Origin: Siccirubricoccus deserti | GTDB lineage: Bacteria; Pseudomonadota; Alphaproteobacteria; Acetobacterales; Acetobacteraceae | Direction of reading: 5' to 3' | Assembly (NCBI RefSeq): GCF_014283215.1 | Contig: NZ_JACOMF010000014.1 | Span: 1 to 64,000 of the forward strand | DNA: 64,000 nucleotides | In this document: positions 26,517 to 35,822 of the stretch, piece after piece | How the letters are laid out: every line of letters begins with the position of its first letter | Position numbering within the stretch: position 1 is the stretch's first letter | Program-made: the position numbers and the translations under genes | Notes under the pieces: generated by a model | Seen by the model: only the letters and a program-made list of their open reading frames with translations | Databases searched by the model: none | Told to the model about the DNA's origin: nothing

Positions 26517-27278
26517 ATGCGGTTCCAGGATCAGGCGGTGCTGGTCACCGGCGGCGGCAGCGGGATCGGCCAGCAGGTCTGCTACGCCGCGGCGCGGGAG
26601 GGCGCGCGGGTCGCGGTCGGCGACCTCGACCTGGAGCACGCCGAGACAACGGCCGCCAGCATCCGCGAACGCGGCGGCGAGGCGCTGGCGCTGCGTCTCG
26701 ATGTCGCCGACCCGGCTTCGGTGACCGGGTTCGTGGCGGCGGCGGAGGCCGCGCTCGGCCGGCTCGACGTGCTGGTGAATTCCGCCGGCATCCGCGAGGT
26801 CGTTCCCGTATTGGAACTTTCCTTCGAGGATTGGCAGCGGGTGATCGGGGTGAACCTTTCTGGCACCTTCCTGCCGAGCCAGGCCTTCGCCCGGCGGCTG
26901 GTGGCGCTGGGCCGGTCAGGGCGGATCGTCAACCTGGCCTCCACCCTCGGTCTGATGGCGGCGCCGCAGCGGGCAGCCTATGTCGCCTCCAAGCATGGCG
27001 TGGTCGGGCTGACCAAGCAGATGGCGATGGAGTTCGGCGGCCTTGGCATCCGGGTGAATGCGGTGGCGCCTGGCGTAGTCCGCACGCCGCTGACCGAACG
27101 CTATTTCCAGGACCCGGAGATGACGGAGACGATCCGCGGCATCCACGCCCTCGGCCGCTGGGCGGAGCCGGCGGAGATCGCCACCGCCATCCTGTTCCTC
27201 GCCGCCGAGGAGAACGGCTTCATCACCGGCACGGTACTGACGGTGGACGGCGGCTGGACCGCCGGCAAACGGATGTGA
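26517..27278 (+). CDS. SDR-family oxidoreductase (classical)
   Basis: This 253-aa protein has the TGGGSGIG cofactor loop (residues 10-17), the NSAG motif, and the catalytic Ser-Tyr-Lys in LASTLGLMAAPQRAAYVASKHG. NAVAPGVVRTPL and the C-terminal FITGTVLTVDGGW are typical of 3-oxoacyl-ACP-reductase-like SDRs. ATG 26517 follows a strong AGGAGGG site. Upstream in-frame codons lack one. It probably oxidises an alcohol or hydroxyacid; the substrate is unknown. Confidence 0.93.
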   Translation: MRFQDQAVLVTGGGSGIGQQVCYAAAREGARVAVGDLDLEHAETTAASIRERGGEALALRLDVADPASVTGFVAAAEAALGRLDVLVNSAGIREVVPVLELSFEDWQRVIGVNLSGTFLPSQAFARRLVALGRSGRIVNLASTLGLMAAPQRAAYVASKHGVVGLTKQMAMEFGGLGIRVNAVAPGVVRTPLTERYFQDPEMTETIRGIHALGRWAEPAEIATAILFLAAEENGFITGTVLTVDGGWTAGKRM

Positions 27279-27315
27279 CGGCCGCCGGGCCGGGCCCCTG
27301 CCCGGCCCGCGGGCC

Positions 27316-28509
27316 TCAGCGGCGGCCCGGCCGTCCGACCAGCGCCAGCGCGCCGCCGATCAGCGCGATGGCGGCAGTAAGCGGGCCGAACAGGGCGAAG
27401 CCGCCCTCGGCGATCATCCAGCCGCCAAGCGCCGCCGCGCCGAGCCAGCCGAGCGATGCCGAGGTCACGTTCAGCCCCAGCACCGTCCCGCGCACCGAAT
27501 CCGGCACATTGGCCAGCGCCGCCATCAGGCTCGGCCGGGCGATGGCGTTGACGAAAACATAGACGAATCCGAGCACCACCGACCCCGCCAGCCCGGTAGT
27601 CCAGCTGAACAATGCCAGCCCGGCAACGGCGGAGCCGGCCATCGCCGCGGCGAAGGTCAGCAGCCGGTTCGGCAGCCGGTCCGCCAGCTGCCCGCCAAGG
27701 ATGGTGCCCAGGATGTTGCCACCGGCGAACAACGCCAGCGGCAACGCCACCCCGGCCAGCGACAGCCCATAGGTCGCCTGCAGGAAGGTGGCGAAGAAGA
27801 CGGCGGTGAGGCCGTAGCAGATGCGCTCCGCCACCCCCATCGCCAGCAGCCGCACGACCGGGCCAGAGAGCGCCGCACGGGCGCTCGGCCCTCGGGTACC
27901 GGCGGTGCGCGGCCCATCCACCGGCCGCAGCGTGGTGACGAAAAGCGCGATGGCGGCAAGCAGTGTCACCCCGGCGACGGTGAGATGCACCCCGCGCCAG
28001 CCGATGAAGCTGCCGATCCAGGCGGCGAGCGGCACGCCGACCAGCAGAGTCAGCGACTGCCCGGCCATGACCCAGCCGAGCGCCCTGCCCCGCTGGCGAT
28101 CGACGGTGCGGGCCGAGGCCTCCGCCATGATGACGCCGGTATAGGCGCCGGCGCAGCCACCGCCGATGGCCGCCCAGACGGCGACGCCGAGGAAACTTTC
28201 GGAAGCGGCGATGGCGACCAGGCTGAACCCGAGCCCGACCGGGCCGCCGATGAGAAATGGCCGCCGCCCCCAGCGGTCCGAACCGGCGCCAGCCAGCAGC
28301 GAGGTGATGCCCCAGCTGACCGAGGTCATTGCCATGAGGTTGGCGACCAGCGGCAGGGTGGTGCCGAGATCCCGCGCCATGTCGAGCAGGAAGGGTGCCC
28401 GGGTAGTGCCGCTGCAGGAGGCGGCAAACATGCCGAGGCAGGCGGCGGCCAGCAGGGCCCAGGGCATGGGCGGCAGGTCGGGCGAGTCTTTGTTGGCTGA
28501 GGGCATCAT
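27316..28509 (-). CDS. MFS transporter
   Basis: This 397-aa protein has 12 hydrophobic helices and the MFS loop 2-3 motif GAGSDRWGRRPFLIGG, with a second copy at GGQLADRLPNRLL. It resembles drug/sugar efflux-type (DHA1) members; the substrate cannot be told. It is convergent with the SDR. Two adjacent ATGs open the frame. A hairpin-forming repeat lies right upstream of its start. Confidence 0.9.
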   Translation of the reverse strand: MMPSANKDSPDLPPMPWALLAAACLGMFAASCSGTTRAPFLLDMARDLGTTLPLVANLMAMTSVSWGITSLLAGAGSDRWGRRPFLIGGPVGLGFSLVAIAASESFLGVAVWAAIGGGCAGAYTGVIMAEASARTVDRQRGRALGWVMAGQSLTLLVGVPLAAWIGSFIGWRGVHLTVAGVTLLAAIALFVTTLRPVDGPRTAGTRGPSARAALSGPVVRLLAMGVAERICYGLTAVFFATFLQATYGLSLAGVALPLALFAGGNILGTILGGQLADRLPNRLLTFAAAMAGSAVAGLALFSWTTGLAGSVVLGFVYVFVNAIARPSLMAALANVPDSVRGTVLGLNVTSASLGWLGAAALGGWMIAEGGFALFGPLTAAIALIGGALALVGRPGRR

Positions 28510-28516
28510 CCAGGCT

Positions 28517-28565
28517 AGAGCGGTTCATGGAGGGGCGTGAATGCCCCGGGGCTTGAATCCGCTCT
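28517..28565. repeat. 49-bp intergenic hairpin repeat, copy 1
   Basis: The sequence runs from AGAGCGG to CCGCTCT. It folds on itself: AGAGCGGTTCA pairs with TGAATCCGCTCT, with an inner hairpin GGGGC-GTGAAT-GCCCC. In reverse complement it matches 54313-54361 at 42 of 49 positions. It sits between the MFS start and the ABC permease stop (both minus strand). It may be a REP/MITE-like element or a shared terminator. Confidence 0.75.
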
Positions 28566-28608
28566 GAAGCGGCCCCCGCGCAACCGCGAGGCGGCTTTTC
28601 GAGGAGTT

Positions 28609-29439
28609 CTAACTCCCGGACGATGCCGCCCCCCGCAGGCGCTCCGTGCGCCGCCGCAGCAGTTCGATGACACCTACCAGACCCACCGAGACGAGGAACA
28701 GCAGCGTCGCCGCCGCAGTGATGGCCGGGCTGATCTGCTCACGCACGCCATCGAACATCTGCAGCGGCAGGGTGCGCTGCTGCGGACCGGCGAGGAAGAG
28801 GGTGACGACGATCTCGTCGAAGGAGGTCGCGAAGGCGAAGATCGCGCCGGAGACAACGCCCGGCAGGATCAACGGCAAGGTGACACGGCGGAAGGCCTCG
28901 AGGGGCGTGGCCCCGAGACTCAAGGCCGCCTGCAGCAGGCTGCGGTCGAAGCCGGCGAGGGTTGCAGCCACCGTGATCACCACAAAGGGCGCGCCAAGCA
29001 GCGCGTGGGCGAGGATCAGCCCAAGATAACTCCCGGTCAGGCCCAGCCTGGCGAACAGCGCGTAGAGGCTGCTGCCGATGACGACGACAGGGACCACCAC
29101 CGGCAGCAGGAACACAGCATTCAGCACCTGGCGCGGGATGCCGCCCATCCGGTCCAAACCCAGCGCGGCCGCGGTGCCAAGCAGGGTGGCGATCAGCGTG
29201 GCAATGGAGCCGATGAACAGGCTGTTCGAGAGCGAGGGCAGCCAGCGGGCGGAGGTGTAGAAATCCACGTACCAGCGTGTCGAGAAACCGGCCAGCGGAT
29301 AGGTAAGGAACGATCCCGCATTGAAGGACAGCGGGATCACCGCCAGGACCGGCACCAGCAGGAAAGCCAAAATCGTGACGCAGAGCGTGATCAGGCCCCA
29401 GCGGAGCGCACGGTCGACAGGGGCGAGCGGCAGGCTCAT
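28609..29439 (-). CDS. ABC transporter permease, PotC-like (polyamine/opine group)
   Basis: This 276-aa inner-membrane protein has six helices and the EAA-loop signature ALSLGATPLEAFRRVTLPLILPGV. FATSFDEIVVTLFLAGP is typical of PotC/PotI. It is the last gene of a minus-strand operon (regulator, aminotransferase, ATPase, binding protein, two permeases) and overlaps the other permease gene by 4 bp. Confidence 0.92.
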   Translation of the reverse strand: MSLPLAPVDRALRWGLITLCVTILAFLLVPVLAVIPLSFNAGSFLTYPLAGFSTRWYVDFYTSARWLPSLSNSLFIGSIATLIATLLGTAAALGLDRMGGIPRQVLNAVFLLPVVVPVVVIGSSLYALFARLGLTGSYLGLILAHALLGAPFVVITVAATLAGFDRSLLQAALSLGATPLEAFRRVTLPLILPGVVSGAIFAFATSFDEIVVTLFLAGPQQRTLPLQMFDGVREQISPAITAAATLLFLVSVGLVGVIELLRRRTERLRGAASSGS

Positions 29440-30617
29440 CGCGCCGGCCCTGTGGCGCGACTGAGCCGCGCATAGGCGATGTAGAGCAGACCGGTCGCCA
29501 GCAGCAGGATCAGTGAAAGCGCGCCAGCCAAACCCCAGTTCGTCGTGCGGTTGGTGTAGAAGGCAATGAAGTAGCTGATCATCTGGTCGCCGCCGCCGCC
29601 GATGAGCTCCGGCGTCACATAGTAGCCGAGCGCCGAAATGAAGACGAGCAGGCAGCCCGCGCCAATGCCGGCCCTCGACTGCGGCAGGTACACCCGCAGG
29701 AAGGCCTCGAACGGCCGCGCCCCGAGCGACATGGCCGCGAGCATGGGCGCCCGCCCGATGCCTTTCATGACACTGTAGAGCGGCAGGATCATCAGCGGCA
29801 GCAACACATGCACCATGGCGATCAGCACGCCGGTGCGGTTGTAGATCAGCGTCAGCGGCTGCTCGATCAGGCCGATGCGCCGCAGCAAGCCATTCACCAG
29901 CCCGTCACGCTGCAGCAGCACAATCCAGGCGGTGGTGCGGACCAGGACGGAGGTCCAGAACGGAATCAAGACCAGGACCAGCAGCGGGTTCGCGTATCTC
30001 GCCGGCAGGCTCGCCAGCAGATAGGCCAGCGGGTAGCCAAGCAGCAGGCAGAAGCCGGTGACGAGGATGGAAACCCACAGGGTGCGCAGGAAGACGCCGA
30101 CGAAGACCGCGCGTTCGGCTGGCACGGCAGCCACCGCGCCATCATCGTCGCGCTGAAGATCCAGCGCGGCAAGAAGGAAGTAATCGGTGACAGGACCTGA
30201 GGCGCGCCGCATGGCCGTCCAGGTGGATCGCTCCCCCCAGCGCGCATCGATGCGGCGCAGGGTCTCGGCCGCATCGCCGCCATCAGCCTGCGGCAGCATG
30301 CGCGCCGTACGCAGCAGCATCGACCGGAAGCCGCTGATATCGGCATTCAGCCGATTGGCCGCGAAGCTGATCCGGTCCGTGCCCCGCACGCCTCGGAGTT
30401 CGGTGATGAAGGTGCTCATCGCCTCCGGTCGGGGCAGGTCCTGCCCGTCCCAGCGCGCCAGCTCGGCCGCGGTGCGCGGGAAGGCCGCGGCAAGTTCCGG
30501 GTCCTGCACGCTCCGCAGCAGCATCAGCGCGATGGGCGCCACGAAGATGCCCGCGCTGAACAGGAACAGCGGCAGGACCAGCAGCCAGTTCGAGAGTTGC
30601 GGCAGGGTGCGCCTCAC
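29436..30617 (-). CDS. ABC transporter permease, PotB-like, with long insertion after helix 1
   Basis: This permease of about 393 aa has the EAA motif AMSLGARPFEAFLRVYLPQSRAG and the PotB-like TPELIGGGGDQMISYFI. Between helix 1 (about 10-30) and helix 2 (about 160) there is an extra periplasmic segment of about 120 residues, rich in Arg and Asp (for example TELRGVRGTDRISFAANRL). Ordinary PotB is about 280-300 aa. I chose GTG 30617 because AAGGAG lies 6 bases upstream; the overlapping GTG 30620 is an alternative. The frame is open further upstream but runs through the binding-protein gene. Confidence 0.88.
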   Translation of the reverse strand: MRRTLPQLSNWLLVLPLFLFSAGIFVAPIALMLLRSVQDPELAAAFPRTAAELARWDGQDLPRPEAMSTFITELRGVRGTDRISFAANRLNADISGFRSMLLRTARMLPQADGGDAAETLRRIDARWGERSTWTAMRRASGPVTDYFLLAALDLQRDDDGAVAAVPAERAVFVGVFLRTLWVSILVTGFCLLLGYPLAYLLASLPARYANPLLVLVLIPFWTSVLVRTTAWIVLLQRDGLVNGLLRRIGLIEQPLTLIYNRTGVLIAMVHVLLPLMILPLYSVMKGIGRAPMLAAMSLGARPFEAFLRVYLPQSRAGIGAGCLLVFISALGYYVTPELIGGGGDQMISYFIAFYTNRTTNWGLAGALSLILLLATGLLYIAYARLSRATGPAR

Positions 30618-30648
30618 CACAGGCTCCTTCCTGGGCTGCAAGCCATCC

Positions 30649-31698
30649 CTATCGGGCTGCCCAGGCGTTGAAGCGCTGGGTAAGCTCCTCGATATTGTCC
30701 ACCCAGAACTCGACATCGAGCGACACGGCGACCGCGAGGTTGTCGGGATGCGTCGGCAGGCTCGTCGCCACCGCCGGATCCACCTGCCGCGCTGCCCGCA
30801 GGTTGGTGACACCCTGCATGGCCAGAGTCGGGAAGCGGCTCTGATTCTCCGGGCGTGTCGCGAATTGCACGAAGCGCATCGCATTGTCGCGGTTCTGGGA
30901 GCCGCGCAATACCACCCAATGGTCCACGGCATAGACGCTGCCGTTCCACACCACCCGGAAGTCGCGCCTGTCATCGCGCCGGGCGGCGAACATGCGGCTG
31001 GTGTAGGCGGCTGCCATCACCACCTCGCCGGAGGCGAGCAACTGGCCGGGCTGCGCGCCCGCGGTCCACCAGACGATGTTGGGGCGGAGCTGGTCGAGGC
31101 GGCGGAAAGCGCGGTCCACACCCGCCGGCGTGCGCAGCACGCGATACACCTCGGATTGCGGCACGCCGTCCGACATCAGCGCGATCTCGAGGGTGTACTT
31201 CGGGCCGCGGCGCAGGGTGCGCTGGCCGGGAAAGCGCTGGGTATTCCAGAAATCCGCCCAGGAGGCCGGCGCGTCACGCAGGCGGGACCCGTCATAGGTC
31301 AGCCCCACGGACCAGACGACGGCGCCGACGCCGCAATCGCTCACCGCTTCCGGCATGAAGGCGTCGCGCCCGCCGAGGGCCGCCCAGTCGATGCGCTCGT
31401 AGAGACCCTCGTCGCAGCCAAGCTGCAGCTCGTCGGACTCCACCTGCACGACATCCCATGTGGGGTTCCCCGCCTGCACGCGGGTGCGGAGGATGCCGAG
31501 GCCGCCGGACCAGGAATCCTCCAGCAGCGGCACCCGCGTCTGCTCCGTGAAGGGGCGGTAATAGACCTCGCGCTGCGCCGCCTGGCTGGAGCCGCCCCAG
31601 GCGACGACCGTGAGATCGCGCGCCGAGGCCGAGCCGGCGATGAGGGAGACGCCAAGGGCCAGAAGCCCCATCGCTCGCTTGGGCAGGAAACCGGTCAT
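30649..31698 (-). CDS. Extracellular solute-binding protein, PotD/spermidine-putrescine type
   Basis: This 349-aa protein has a cleavable signal peptide (MTGFLPKRAMGLLALGVSLIAGSASA). LTVVAWGGSSQAAQREVYYRPFTEQT, then WDVVQVESDELQLGCDEGLYERIDW, is the fold start of PotD-like family 1 binding proteins. It captures the ligand in the periplasm for the adjacent permeases and ATPase. The ligand is inferred to be a polyamine or related amine from the family and the neighbouring aminotransferase. Confidence 0.92.
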   Translation of the reverse strand: MTGFLPKRAMGLLALGVSLIAGSASARDLTVVAWGGSSQAAQREVYYRPFTEQTRVPLLEDSWSGGLGILRTRVQAGNPTWDVVQVESDELQLGCDEGLYERIDWAALGGRDAFMPEAVSDCGVGAVVWSVGLTYDGSRLRDAPASWADFWNTQRFPGQRTLRRGPKYTLEIALMSDGVPQSEVYRVLRTPAGVDRAFRRLDQLRPNIVWWTAGAQPGQLLASGEVVMAAAYTSRMFAARRDDRRDFRVVWNGSVYAVDHWVVLRGSQNRDNAMRFVQFATRPENQSRFPTLAMQGVTNLRAARQVDPAVATSLPTHPDNLAVAVSLDVEFWVDNIEELTQRFNAWAAR

Positions 31699-31734
31699 GC
31701 TCGTCTCTACTCCTGTCGGTAGCGGGTGGCGCGC

Positions 31735-32829
31735 CTAGCGAGGCGCGTCGGCAGGCGACGGATCCAGCGCACGAGCATCCTCGCCGCGCCAAGCGGCCCG
31801 GAGGATCGCCTCGGGCCGCAGCCATTCGGGGGCAGCGCCGCTGAGAATCTTGACGAACAGCTCCTGCCCGGACTCCGCGCCGAGCCGCACGCGAATATGG
31901 TCGCCATGGTAGATCAGCTCCGCGACACGGGCCGGCGCCCCTTCGCTGGCGCTGAGACGGATACGCTCGGGCCGGACCGAGACGATGGTGCGCGCACCGA
32001 CACCGGCGGCATGGGCCAGCATCGCCGGAACGGTCCAGCCACCATCCAGCTCCACCACGCAGGCCTCGCCCCGCACTTCGCGTATGGTGCCGGCGAACTG
32101 GTTGCTCTCGCCGACGAAGCGCGCGACGAAGCTGGTGCCCGGGCGTTCGTAGACATCGAGCGGAGAGCCGACCTGCTCCAGCCGGCCATCGCGGAAGATC
32201 GCGACGCGGTCGGACATGGTCAGCGCCTCGCCCTGGTCATGCGTCACATACACCAGCGTCACGCCGAGCCGGGCATGGATGTGCTTGATCTCGATCTGCA
32301 TGTGCTCGCGCAACTGCCGGTCGAGCGCACCCAGCGGCTCGTCCATCAGCACCAGCGGCGGGTTGAAGACCAGGGCGCGGGCCAACGCGACGCGCTGCTG
32401 CTGGCCGCCGGAAAGCTGTGCCGGGCGACGGTCGCGCATGCCGGAGAGCTGCACCAGGTCCAGCACGCCCAGCACCGCCGCCTCGATCTCGGCGCGCGGC
32501 GTGCGGCGCACCGTCAAAGGAAAGGCGATGTTCTCCGCCACCGTCATGTGCGGGAACAGGGCGTAGTTCTGGAACACCATGCCGATGTTCCGCCGATAGG
32601 GCGGGACATTGGCCAGCGCCTTTCCGTTCAGGGTGATGTCGCCGGCACTTGGCGTCTCGAATCCCGCGAGCATCATCAGCGAGGTCGTCTTGCCCGAGCC
32701 CGAAGGCCCGAGGAAGGTGACGAACTCGCCACGGGCGATCTCAAGGTCAAGGTCGCGCACGGCGTGCACTCCGCCCGGATAGGTCTTCCTGACCTTGTCG
32801 AAGACGACAAAGCGGGCAGCATCGGTCAA
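31735..32829 (-). CDS. ABC transporter ATP-binding protein, PotA-like
   Basis: This 364-aa protein has Walker A GPSGSGKT (41-48), Q-loop FQNYALFPHMTV, signature LSGGQQQR (139-146), Walker B LVLMDEP (159-165) and switch His in YVTHDQGEAL. The C-terminal TOBE_2 domain (about 240-350) marks the Pot/Mal-type import ATPases. It powers the adjacent PotB/PotC-like permeases. The gene stands between the aminotransferase and the binding protein. Confidence 0.95.
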   Translation of the reverse strand: MTDAARFVVFDKVRKTYPGGVHAVRDLDLEIARGEFVTFLGPSGSGKTTSLMMLAGFETPSAGDITLNGKALANVPPYRRNIGMVFQNYALFPHMTVAENIAFPLTVRRTPRAEIEAAVLGVLDLVQLSGMRDRRPAQLSGGQQQRVALARALVFNPPLVLMDEPLGALDRQLREHMQIEIKHIHARLGVTLVYVTHDQGEALTMSDRVAIFRDGRLEQVGSPLDVYERPGTSFVARFVGESNQFAGTIREVRGEACVVELDGGWTVPAMLAHAAGVGARTIVSVRPERIRLSASEGAPARVAELIYHGDHIRVRLGAESGQELFVKILSGAAPEWLRPEAILRAAWRGEDARALDPSPADAPR

Positions 32830-32846
32830 GTCAGTCGGTTCCCCGG

Positions 32847-34250
32847 TCAGAGAGCGCTGACCTCGTGATGCACCGCGTTCAGGGTCGCCCGCAAGCGCCT
32901 CGCCAGCTCGCGGATCTCATCCGCGGTGATGATCAGCGGCGGGGAGAAGGCGATGCGGTTGCCGACGATACGCAGGATCAGCCCGTTGCGCCGCGCATGC
33001 GCGTCCACGCGGGCGCCGAGCCCGATTTCGGCCGGCCAGTTCTCCCTGGTGGCCTTGTCGCGCACCAGTTCCAGCCCGCCGATCAGCCCGATGCCGGTGA
33101 AGTCACCCACCAGCGGATGGTCCCTCAGCGCGCCGAGCTCACGCAGGAAGACTGGCTCGACCGACCTCACATGGCCGATCATGCCGATCTCCTCGTAGAT
33201 CTTCAGGGTCTCCAGCGCGACCGATGCGGCGACCGGGTGGCCGGCATAGGTGTAGCCGTGGATGAAGGCGCCGTATTTGTCGCTCTGCTGCAGGACGGAC
33301 TGGTAGATGCGCTCGTTCAGCAGCACGGCGGAGATCGGCTGCATGGCGGCCGACAGGGCCTTGGCGCAGCTGATCATGTCGGGTTCCATGCCATAGGCCT
33401 GGCAGCCCCACATGTGGCCGGTGCGACCAAAGCCGCAGATCACCTCATCGGCGACCATCAGGATATCGTACTTGCGCAGCACCGCCTGGATCTTCTGGAA
33501 GTAGTCGCGCGGCGGTGGCAAGGCCCCGGCACCGCCCTGGACCGGGTCGCACCAGAAGGCGGCGACGGTCTCCGGACCTTCCGCCAGGATCAGCGCCTCG
33601 AGCTTGTCGGCCAGACGCTGCGAGAAATCCTCCTCGGTCTCGCCCGGCAGCGCGGTGCGGTAGTAGTCCGGGCAATCGGTGTAGAGAAAGCCGTCGAAAG
33701 GCAGGCCGAAGCCGGTCTGGTACTCGGGCTTCGCCGTCAGGCTGATGGCGACGCAGGTGGAGCCGTGATAGCTGCCGCGGCGGGAGATGATCTTCCGCTT
33801 CTCCGGCTTGCCCTGCGCATGCCAATGGTACCAGACGAGCTTCACCGCGCTGTCATTGGCTTCCGAGCCCGAGCACTGCAGCAGCACCTTCGACATCGGC
33901 ACCGGCGCGATCGACAGCAGCTTCTCCGACAGGTCGATCGCCGGCCCGTGCGAGGCATGCCGGAAGATCTGGTAGTAGCCGAGGGTCTTCATCGCCTCGT
34001 AGGCGACCTTGGCCAGGCGCTCGTTGCTGTAGCCAAGGGAGGCGCACCACAGCCCCGCGCCGGCATCAAGGAAGGCATTGCCGGCATCATCGTGGACGAA
34101 GATGCCCTCGGCATGGGTCATGATCGTCGGACCCGTCTCGCGGTGCTTCCGCGCATTGGTCTGCGGATGCAGGACCGAGGCGATGTCACGCGCATGCGGG
34201 CTGTTGGCCGTGAAATGGGTCATGGCGAGGGTCCTGCTGCGATCTGCCAT
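32847..34250 (-). CDS. Class III (omega) aminotransferase
   Basis: This PLP enzyme of about 467 aa has SGSEANDSAVKLVWYHWHAQGKP, RRGSYHGSTCVAISLT, the cofactor Asp in LMVADEVICGFGRTG and the aldimine Lys in DMISCAKALSAAMQP. It resembles putrescine/beta-alanine:pyruvate-type aminotransferases. ATG 34250 and ATG 34223 (MTHFTANSPHA) are both possible. Sitting in a polyamine-type ABC operon behind a LysR gene, it probably removes the terminal amine of the imported compound. That substrate is inference. Confidence 0.92.
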   Translation of the reverse strand: MADRSRTLAMTHFTANSPHARDIASVLHPQTNARKHRETGPTIMTHAEGIFVHDDAGNAFLDAGAGLWCASLGYSNERLAKVAYEAMKTLGYYQIFRHASHGPAIDLSEKLLSIAPVPMSKVLLQCSGSEANDSAVKLVWYHWHAQGKPEKRKIISRRGSYHGSTCVAISLTAKPEYQTGFGLPFDGFLYTDCPDYYRTALPGETEEDFSQRLADKLEALILAEGPETVAAFWCDPVQGGAGALPPPRDYFQKIQAVLRKYDILMVADEVICGFGRTGHMWGCQAYGMEPDMISCAKALSAAMQPISAVLLNERIYQSVLQQSDKYGAFIHGYTYAGHPVAASVALETLKIYEEIGMIGHVRSVEPVFLRELGALRDHPLVGDFTGIGLIGGLELVRDKATRENWPAEIGLGARVDAHARRNGLILRIVGNRIAFSPPLIITADEIRELARRLRATLNAVHHEVSAL

Positions 34251-34283
34251 GTGATCGTAGGAGCGGATGTCCCGCCTGCGGAG

Positions 34284-35210
34284 CTAGCGTTTCGAGAGGA
34301 TGACATCTCCAACGGAGATGCCTGAAGCCTCCTCTCCTGCCCCTTGGAGAAGCGTGTCCAGCAGCAGCCTGGCGGCAGGTGAGAGTTGCTCCGGGTTCCG
34401 CACGCAGAGCCGGTGCTGTCGCCGCGCCCAGGAGTCCAGCACCGTCAGGGCGACCAGACCCATCGCTGGCGCGAGGAGGTTCGCTGAGCTTTCGGCGACG
34501 ATCCCGATGCCCAGGCCCTGCTGCGCCAGCCGGCAGACGACATCGAAGCCATCGGCACTCACCCGCACCCGCATCGACCGCCCGAGCGCGGTCGCCTGCC
34601 GGTTCAGCAAAGCGCCGAGGGCACCACGCCGATCCTGGCCGATCATGTCGTGGTCCAGCATCTCCGCCATGGTCACGCCGGGATAGCCGGCGAGCGGATG
34701 GTCGGGCCGCATCACCGCGACGATCTGGTCGCGGCGCCACGGGCGGGTCCAGACATCCGGCGGCATCGCTTCCCCCGGCAGCACGCCGATGTCCGCCGCC
34801 TGATCCTGCACGGCCCGCAGGACATCTATGTGGATCCGCTCGTCGAGATCGACACGGATGCCGGGATTGTCGTGGAGGAAGGTCGCAAGCACGTCGGGAA
34901 GATGGCTGACCAGCATGGTCTCGCCGGAGGCCACGCGGACATGGCCGGTGACGCCGCTGCCGAGCTGGCGCAGTTCTGCCTCAAGCTGGCCGGCCTCGTG
35001 CAGCAGGTTTCGCGCGCGACGCAGGACCGCTGCACCTGCCGCGGTGATCTCCACGCCACCGGCGTGGCGCCGCAGCAGCATGAGGCCCAGCCGGTGCTCA
35101 AGCTCGCTGATGCGCTTGCTGATGGCCGAAGCGGCGATTGCCTCCCGTCTGGCGGCGCGCGCGATGCTCCCTTCCTCGAGGACCGACACGAAGAGACGGG
35201 CGGTCACCAT
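34284..35210 (-). CDS. LysR-family transcriptional regulator
   Basis: This protein of about 308 aa has an N-terminal winged HTH (LFVSVLEEGSIARAARREAIAASAISKRISELEHRLG) and a LysR-substrate effector domain with MLVSHLPDVLATFLHDNPGIRVDL and the late GLGIGIVAESSA. It is the first gene of the minus-strand operon and likely controls it, with its coinducer being the transported amine or its product. I chose ATG 35210 because the HTH begins directly there. The frame is open to 35273, but those residues do not fit the family. Confidence 0.9.
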   Translation of the reverse strand: MVTARLFVSVLEEGSIARAARREAIAASAISKRISELEHRLGLMLLRRHAGGVEITAAGAAVLRRARNLLHEAGQLEAELRQLGSGVTGHVRVASGETMLVSHLPDVLATFLHDNPGIRVDLDERIHIDVLRAVQDQAADIGVLPGEAMPPDVWTRPWRRDQIVAVMRPDHPLAGYPGVTMAEMLDHDMIGQDRRGALGALLNRQATALGRSMRVRVSADGFDVVCRLAQQGLGIGIVAESSANLLAPAMGLVALTVLDSWARRQHRLCVRNPEQLSPAARLLLDTLLQGAGEEASGISVGDVILSKR

Positions 35211-35522
35211 GTCGAGCAGGAACGCCAGTGGAGAGCCTTGTCTTCTAGTGGCCGGGAAAGACCAAGGTTCCAACGAGGTTGGAGGTTGTCAAGCGGGACG
35301 CACTGATCCGACGAATGCGTCGAGCTTCGATTGGCGGCTGCGTCTCGTACAGGAGGTGCCGGGCTTCCGATTACCCACATTCCGGCGGCGTTCGCGCTTC
35401 TTGATGACGCGGTCCTGCAGGTGATGCCGTAGCCGGCACGGGACCGCGCGATGGGAAGCGGCGATACCGACGGTGGCGCAACAGGCGAGCGACAGCAGCT
35501 GCAGCGTGGTACCGCTGACGGG
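35211..35522. other. Non-coding stretch, no recognisable gene
   Basis: About 310 bp lie between the LysR start and the first recognisable transposase residues. All frames are broken or without similarity. The LysR/operon promoter should lie in the first 100-150 bases. Confidence 0.5.
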
Positions 35523-35822
35523 GCATCCTGGATCGATGCGGAGGTGGCCAGATGCGCGCTTGGGGACAATCGTCTCTGCGACCGATTGCGGCTGCCGCAG
35601 CATCTCAAGGGGGCGGTGGGCGCGCCGCTGCCGTTGGCGTGCCAGGACTGGGCCGACGCGAAGGCCACCGGCGGCCGCTTCGTGTCCACGGCCGGCTTGG
35701 TTCCGGTTGTCCAGGACACGACCGGGTCGGCTTGCGCTGGGCCAAGCCGGAGGCCATTGGCCCGATCGGCCGAATGCCGATCGGTCGGGACCGCAAAGGC
35801 AATCCGCGGACCCACACGCTGC
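35523..35822 (+). pseudogene. IS4-family (Tn5-like) transposase, N-terminal remnant with frameshift
   Basis: The frame at 35523-35720 reads SWIDAEVARCALGDNRLCDRL, then PLPLACQDWADAKAT and VPVVQDTT, which matches the N-terminal DNA-binding and first catalytic-Asp region of IS4-group Tn5-like transposases. After a frame change, about 35735-35822 continues RWAKPEAIGPIGRMPIG and RKGNPRTHTL, the next conserved block. The rest of the transposase is missing. Similarity switches directly to an integrase remnant. Confidence 0.7.
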
